DNA of 64,000 nucleotides from Dichetophora obliterata (taxonomy: Eukaryota > Arthropoda > Insecta > Diptera > Sciomyzidae): NCBI GenBank assembly GCA_963920525.1, contig OY986436.1, positions 85,654,970 to 85,718,969 on the forward strand, in the 5' to 3' direction. The number at the start of each line of letters is the position of its first letter. Position 1 is the first letter of the stretch. This document shows positions 57,312 to 64,000 of the stretch, one piece after another. The notes under the pieces were generated by a model that did not search any database, had not been told where the DNA came from, and saw nothing but the letters and a program-made list of their open reading frames with translations. The position numbers were made by a program, and so were the translations under genes.

Positions 57312-59308
57312 GAGTGAAAATTTAATATGGGAAAATATTTGTTGGGTGTTAGTTTGGTGTTTTAAGAAAAAAAAAAATTATATCAAAACGTCATGATCAT
57401 GATTGAAACGAAAAAAGCTGAGAGAGCATCGTTTAACTAGAATAGATACGGACAGATTTGGACTTAAATATAATTCGGAAAGTAAAATATGGTTGTGGCT
57501 TTATGTCAAATACTGAAACATGCCTTTCAGGATACTGAAACTCTTTAAGCAATCAGTTTTTGTAGAAAATACTATTCAGAACAAATCCCTTAACTTTTTT
57601 CGCTTCAAATATGTTGTCTTAGTTTAGGTTTTTAAATTAGAATGCTGAAAAATAAGCACGTTTCAAGTTTCCGCTTTAACATTTATCAACTTTTTTCGAA
57701 GCTAATGATACATTCACGAATTGCATCTACAAGATACAGGATGTTTTTATTTTATTTCGAATTAAAAATCTGATGGAATCAGCCAAACTCAGCTTGTTGC
57801 TGAACATAATTTTGTACAAACACCCTGCATTGAAATGAACAAATAGTCTTTAATTAAATAAAATAACTATTAAACTAAAATAAACTAAAAGTTTAACTCC
57901 TTCTTTTATTCAGATATTATTCAATACATTTTTAGTTTTTTGTTTTGTTTTACATTCAATAAGAACTACGATAAATACGCTGAGGGATTTAGGATAAGGA
58001 GAATGCATTCAAAGGACTACAACAACAATAACGTTAAGTGGCAATCAACCAATTTGGATTCCTTGTTGTATTCAATAAATTTGAACATTTCCATACATTT
58101 TTTTTGATGCTGATATGGAAAACTTTTACTTTGCAAACGAACGAACGAACGAATAAAAAAATTCGACTGGAGTTGAGTCGAAGAGTAAAGAGCTGGGCGC
58201 GGGAAGGCTGAGTTGTGCGAATGAAAGAAGTAGCGTGGGGGAAGTGTGGGAAAATTATGGACACCTCACCTCCAGCCCACTTTTTATTACAGAAAAACAA
58301 TCATTGTGGGGGGAAAAATCGAAATAATAAACGAAATACAGGGTGATTGAGCGGCCATATAGTGTTCGTGGTCAACTTAATTAAATTTCCAAATGTCGCA
58401 AAAGAAAATAAAAACACAAAAACAGAAAACAATAAAAATAAACATATGGCAGTGAGTGACATTGACTTGTGTCGCTATTTGTGGCAAATTAAAAAGCCAA
58501 ACGAAAACGTTTTCAGAAGCAAATAAATTCTATACAATAAGAAGAAAAAAAAATTAAATGCATTGAAAAATTCAGCGAAGAATTTTATCATTTTTTCAAA
58601 TTAATTTCAATTGTTTTTAATAAAGTTTTTCGTCAACACTGTCAACGACTAACCAGTTGTGAGTAACGAATTATTTATTTGAAACTTTTAATGGTAGCAG
58701 AAGAAGAACAACAAACAGTTATGACAATTATTTACCATATTTTGGGTAATTAGTCCCTGACTGGTTTCAGCCGCCCCACTCCCGTCTCAAAGGTATACCT
58801 AATGAAAGGGAAGAAGAAGAAGAAGTATAGAAAAAGATAGATAGAGTTTTGTGTGTGTGTCTCAAAACAAAAAAGTAAGATAGATATAGCAGCTTGCATT
58901 TAATTAACTAGAAGAAAAAATATTAGAAGAAACGAATTTTTAATAAAAGAGCCACGTGCTCCAGTCGATCGATTGGTGTATTATAAGAGCCAACCTAAAC
59001 ACCCCTCAAAATTTCCCAGTAAGAATCATGAATGAAGATTAGTTTCATATGATTCAGTGTTAAATGAATGAAAAGTAATGAAAAAAGTCTTCGCCACAAA
59101 TATGTGTATCCTTAAAAGGCATGCGTTAGAATGACAAGTTAAAACTATAATACTTTGTGTATGTGCGTGAGAATTAGTTGGTGTTTTTTAAATTAAACAT
59201 GCAAACAAACTACTTATATATAGTAAGATACACTACTTTGTGAAAATTGTTAACTTTAAATGTTTAATTAAATTGCGTTTCAGTGACCATGTTACCATTT
59301 TTATGTGT
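57312..59308 (-). other. Probable intron or 5' flank, AT-rich
   Basis: Contains a cgaa tandem repeat (58138-58154) and a purine-rich gaagaagaagaagaag run near 58810. The patch 58170-58290 is GC-richer and holds a minus-strand frame without recognisable domain. Confidence 0.35.
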
Positions 59309-62300
59309 AACTAGCTGAAACCCGGCGCGTTGCTGCCACTCTCCCTATTCAAACGCCCATAAAATGTTATCAGTTAAACAGCATGTCTAAATTGACGTAG
59401 AATACTGAATTCCGAGACTGTGCGACCTATATCCACAAAGCCATTCGATATAACAAATTAGGGTTGTATAGGAAGTGCCACGCCCTCTTGATCACCGCTC
59501 ATAGAATGTAATCAATTAAACTGCATGTGTACATGGAGGTTGAATACCGAATTCCAAAACTGTGCGACATATATCTCCAAAACTATTCGATAGCACAAAT
59601 TTAGGTTGTATGGGAGGTGCCACTGCCCTTTTCCTTACGCCCATAAAATTTAACCAATGAAACTGCATGTGTAAATTGAGGTCGAATACTGAATTCTGAG
59701 GCTGAGTTACCTATAACTTCAAAGCTATTCGATATCGCAAATTTGGGTTAAGTTGGAGGTGCCACGCCCCCCGACAAACTCTAAAAAATTTTATCAGTAA
59801 ATCTGCATGCGTAAATTTTGGTCAAATACTGAATTCCGATTCTGTGCGACCTATAACTCCAAAGCTATTTGATAGCACAAAGTTGGGTTGTATGGGAAGT
59901 GTCACTCCCCTTTTCCCTACGCCCATAAAATGTAAGAAATGAAAGTGCATGTATAAATTTAGGTCGAATACCGATTTCTTACGCTGTCAACCTATAACTT
60001 CAAAGCAATTCGATATTGCAAATTTGGGATGTAAGGGAGATGTCAGGCCTCCCTGTCCAACGCCCATAAAAAAAATCATTGAAACTGCATGTGTAAATTG
60101 AGGTAAAAAACTGAATTCCAAAGCTAATTCCTATAAATTCAAAGCTATTCGATATCACCAATTTGGGTTGTATGAGAGGTGCCCCTCCCCCTTGTCCAAC
60201 TCCCATAAAATTTCATCACTGAAACGGTACGTCTAAATTGTGGTCGAATACCGAATTTCTAAGCTGTGCAACCCATAACGCTATTCGATAACACAAATTG
60301 TTTTTATATTAATGGGAGGTAAAAGAAGGTGTGGCATTTCTGTGTGACAACGCCCGTTTTTATTAAAGTTAGTGACAGTCATCATAAGAACTTATTTACC
60401 AAATTTTAGTTTAATACGACCAAAACCTTCTTAAATATAGCATTTTTATTGATTTGTGGGCGATAAAAGGGGTGTGGCATTACTTTTTTCCTAAACCTTT
60501 GCGTAGCAGTTACGAACAAACCAGTAGAAGGAAGTATCCTATTTGGTCTAGTCGTTTTCAAGTTTTAAGCATCCGAACAAATCACGATTCATTTTTATAT
60601 GTACAGATATTGATTTGTGGGCGCTAAAAGTGGGCGTGAAAACATTTATGTATCGTGACTGCCTCTTGGAGCACCTACACAGCAAGTTTCACTATAAAAA
60701 TGTGTAGAACTCCGGAATTGCCATGATTTCGAAAAAGTGAGCGTATATATATTGCGACGAAAAAGTTATTTTTGTACAGTTACTGACAGTTACCATCTGA
60801 ACAAAATGATAATATCTTAGCTTTTACGATCGAAACCGTCTGATATATATCCCTTATTTGGTTTGTGGTCGATAGCGCAAATTTGGCTTGTATGGGAGGA
60901 ACCACGCCCCCTCGTCCAAACGTTACCAAACCTCACAGGAACAATCTATCTCCTCGGCAAACGTTGTTCTGCCACAGACCGCCTTACTGCTATACACAAA
61001 AATGTCAAGAAATGTCAAATATATTCACCATTTTCAGTACAGCTGCCGAAAGTAGCCATGTGCACTAAATAACCACATTTTAGTCTAATACGATCAAAAC
61101 CGTGCGAAATATAGCATTTTTGTTGTTTTGCAAGCGGTAAAAAGGGGTGCGGTAAAATGTTTCCCTTGAGCCATCTCGTAATCGAAACAAATCGACTGCC
61201 CAAATTTCAGCTCAATTTAGGTTAAGCCTGGCGCACTTTACTTCACTGGACGCTAACTCCCCGAAAAGTGAGTTTAACTAAAGTAGGGCAGGCCTATTTT
61301 TAGTGCACTTGCCGAGAGTAACCATATGTACTGAATTACAAAATTTTTGTCTAATACGACCCAAACCGTTGAAATAAAACGTTTTCATTGGTTTGTGGGC
61401 GGTAAAAGAGGGGCGTGGAGACCAATTTTTAGTACAGTTGCTAACAGTAACCGTACAAACTAAGCCAACATTTTAGCTCAATCGACCCAGTAGTCAATTT
61501 TGATGGTTTCTTAAAAAGTGGGTGTGGCTATATAGCGCTGACGCCCTTTTTTAGTACAATTGCCGAAAGTAACCATACAAACTTAAGTATCATATGTTAG
61601 TCTCATACGGCCAAAACTGCATGAAATATAGCATTTTCACTGATTTGTGGGCGCAAAAGGGGGCGTGGAAACCAATTTTTCGTACAGTTACTGTCAGTAA
61701 CTTCACAAACCAAAGTAACAAATTTAAGTCTTATACGACCAAAACCGTCTGAAATAAACCATTTTCATTTATTTGTGGGCGGTAAAAGGGGGCGTGGAAA
61801 CCCATTTTTAGGACAGTTGTCGACAGTAACCGTACATACTAAATTACAAAATTTTAGCCATATACGACCCAAACCGACTGAAATATAACATTTTTATTGA
61901 TTTGGGGGCGGTAAAAGGGGGGTGTGGCAAATTTTTTTCCTCAACCATCTCGTACCTGAAACAAATCGACTGCCAAAATTTCAGGTCAATCGGTTCAGTA
62001 GTTTTGGAGTCTATAGACATCACACAGCCAGACACACATCGTTTTGCTTTATATATATATAGATATTGATTTGTGGGCGTTAAAAGTGGGCGTGAAAACA
62101 TTTATAAATTGTGTTCGTCTCTTGGAGCACCTAAAGAGCAAGTTTCACTGTAAAAATGTGCAGAACTCCGGAATTGCCATGATTTCGAAAAAGTGGGCGT
62201 ATTTATATAACGACCACGCCCATTTTTTGTACAGTTACCGACAGTAACCATCTGAACAAAATCCTCAAATCTTAGTTTTTTACGATTGAAACCGTGAGAT

Positions 62301-62544
62301 ATTTTTCTTTTTTTTTGTTTGTGATCGATGGAGCAAATTTGGCTTGTATGGGAGGTACCACGCCCCCTTCTCCAATCGTTACGAAACCTCACAGGAACAC
62401 TCTCAAGATGTGGCTTTATTTTCCCTGAAAATTTCATAAAGATCGGTTCAGCGGTTTTGGAGTCTATACGTGATATAGCCACATACCCACCCACATACCC
62501 ACCCACATACCCACATACATACATCCATTTTTATATATATAGAT
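59309..62544 (+). mobile_element. Compound minisatellite-bearing element, copy 2
   Basis: Starts aactagctgaaacccggcgc and ends catccatttttatatatata-gat, in the same orientation as 32811-36537. The same two arrays are present in the same order: about 140-bp acgcccataaaat units to about 60300, then about 130-bp tttgtgggcggtaaaa units. The internal landmark cggcaaacgttgttctgcc is near 60957 (34940 in copy 1). About 0.5 kb shorter than copy 1, mostly fewer 140-bp units and a gap near 60340. Frames such as 60863-61072 and 62102-62524 are array shadows. Confidence 0.85.
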
Positions 62545-64000
62545 AGATAGAAATTTTTAACAAAATGACAATAGTGAGGATAGAAAAATCTTGATTTTTA
62601 ATAATCACTTTCCGTACGTATTTTATTTAACTTAGCTGAAATTTCATAATCAAACTTTTCTTGAGTCGCTTTTTTCTAATGATGGAGTAACATTTTGCAT
62701 TCCCTTAAAAATAGGATGGCGTATTCGAGAAGAAATGGCTACACTTATTTATACACACATTTATTTAGAAATGGATTTTTCCAATAAAATCTTTGAGGAC
62801 ATGCAGAATTATTTTAGAACATAGAGAATAGTTGGAAAGGTTGTGGATAAAAATTTTTTGTGTGTACAATTTTTTAGGCAACTAAATATTTTTCAAAGTT
62901 TGAACGAAATCGAATAGCAAAAACGTTGTTACATTAATTTTTCTCTTCATGAATGCTAGACTTTTTAACACGAACAAGTGGTGTTTGAAAAGTTGTCTTC
63001 ATATTTGTCTTCACGAAGGCCTGAATTCTCCTACATGAACATTTTGAAGCAAAGACAAGATCGAGACGGAATCACAGCGAATCGTTGAGATCGATCTTTG
63101 TATGTGTACGTGCAGCACAAAACGAAGAACTCATGAGGAATGGTTGAAAGCCCGCCAACTCTGTTACACACAAAATTGAAACAAAAATAGAATTGGGTGT
63201 TGTATGCTTCAAGCAAATGATTGTGAGTGAATATTCTGAACCCTGGCGTTTTGGTAAAAGAGGTCCATTCAAGGGTCTATTTTCGAATGCATTTTTTTCA
63301 GACGATCTGAAGCCGAGCTTTTTTTAAGCACACCAACTTTAGCGCCACCTTTATAAATGGCAAGATAGGCAATGTCTATTACGATTTCTTGCGTGAGGAA
63401 AATATTGCATACGTTCGCTGATTCAGGGGGTAGAATCAAAATCATAATCAGCGTCCCAAAAAACCTTAAAAAAACATATGCCCTACTCCGTATTGCGATG
63501 CGTAAGTCAATGCGTTGCGAAAATGAAACGCGATGCGCATTCAAATAGCAAATAGCACTTGGTTATCGCATTACGTAGGACAGATTACGCTATTTTGCGA
63601 TTTTTTTTAGGTGTCTTTTTTTAACCAGTTCATGCCAGCCATATTGGATCCGCCCTTTTATATTTTAATTTTGTCCATTTTCAATGGACCGTATAGCCTT
63701 TATAAAAGTAAATTGATTTTCCAGTTCTAGCACTTAGTACCAGGGTCAAAAAAATTGGTGGTATTGAAGGGGTTAAGAAATATCGTTGTTTTAGAGGTAA
63801 AATTCATCCTCTGCATTATTTCTGAAAAAAATTGACTTATAATGCAATAAATGTGTGATTCCAAAAAAACTTTTAGGTCAAACATAAAAACAAAATACTT
63901 CTGATTTTGAAAAGAAATTATAAAATCATATAACTTCCACACATTTTCGTTAAAGAAAATTATTAATATAGTCATATCAATATTATTAAGTTAAACACAA
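62545..64000. other. Noncoding stretch to window end
   Basis: No gene recognised. The short minus frames at 63031-63272 and 63269-63544 have no family signature. A small inverted pair (ccctactccgtattgcgat against atcgcattacgtagg) lies at 63482-63580 and may be a tiny MITE. Confidence 0.4.

Noticed and set aside
1..64000. LTR retrotransposons or endogenous viral copies
   Set aside because: No long direct terminal repeats, gag-pol order, integrase or envelope-like frames were seen.

Overview
The window looks like euchromatic but repeat-choked DNA of a higher fly (Diptera, probably Brachycera/Cyclorrhapha). The evidence is strongly AT-rich sequence, LOA/R1-type, jockey-type and RTE/CR1-like LINE remnants, mariner and DD41D Tc1/mariner copies, a tRNA-derived SINE family, poly-Ser/Thr/Asn low-complexity coding sequence, and 3' splice sites with good polypyrimidine tracts. 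The species cannot be named from the sequence alone. No rRNA, intact tRNA, CRISPR or bacterial-type operon is present.

Layout. 1-3.65 kb: a decayed LOA/R1-type LINE on the + strand. It has the ORF1 C-terminus, then ORF2 without its endonuclease, broken by a 16-bp perfect hairpin in the reverse transcriptase, then RNase H, a CCHC motif and the 3' UTR. 3.65-16.9 kb: AT-rich noncoding DNA with several inverted-repeat (MITE/foldback) elements at 10.2-10.9, 10.98-11.44 and 11.7-12.8 kb. 16.9-18.6 kb: a large nested foldback. 19.7-20.6 kb: an internally deleted mariner. 20.6-20.95 kb: an antisense LINE C-terminus. 25.0-25.9 kb: a piggyBac-like remnant with TTAA flank. 27.36-27.73 kb: a MITE. 29.74-31.02 kb: a full-length but mutated DD41D Tc1/mariner element. 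32.8-36.5 and 59.3-62.5 kb: two direct copies of a long element made of two tandem arrays (about 140-bp and about 130-bp units). 39.0-40.1 kb: a 1078-bp palindromic element with 8-bp target duplications.

The only convincing host gene is on the minus strand. A 70-bp exon (57240-57309) and a terminal exon (start 41330) join in frame across a 15.9-kb intron. The reading frame meets a TGA at 41182-41184 but then stays open for 222 more codons of protein-like sequence, ending at a TGA at 40513-40515. This makes it a candidate for stop-codon readthrough or an unrecognised splice form, and it is the most interesting item here. I could not identify the gene.

The intron is packed with nested transposons. 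A LOA/R1-type LINE ('LINE-A', antisense, pieces from 56.2 to 48.5 kb) appears to be interrupted by a jockey-type LINE ('LINE-B', antisense, 54.4-49.6 kb), a 795-bp hAT-like element with perfect 8-bp duplications, and a full-length SINE with a 13-bp duplication. LINE-B is in turn split by two foldback elements. These insertions give a relative order of transposition events. Calls were made by reading translations, terminal repeats and target duplications; no database search was possible.
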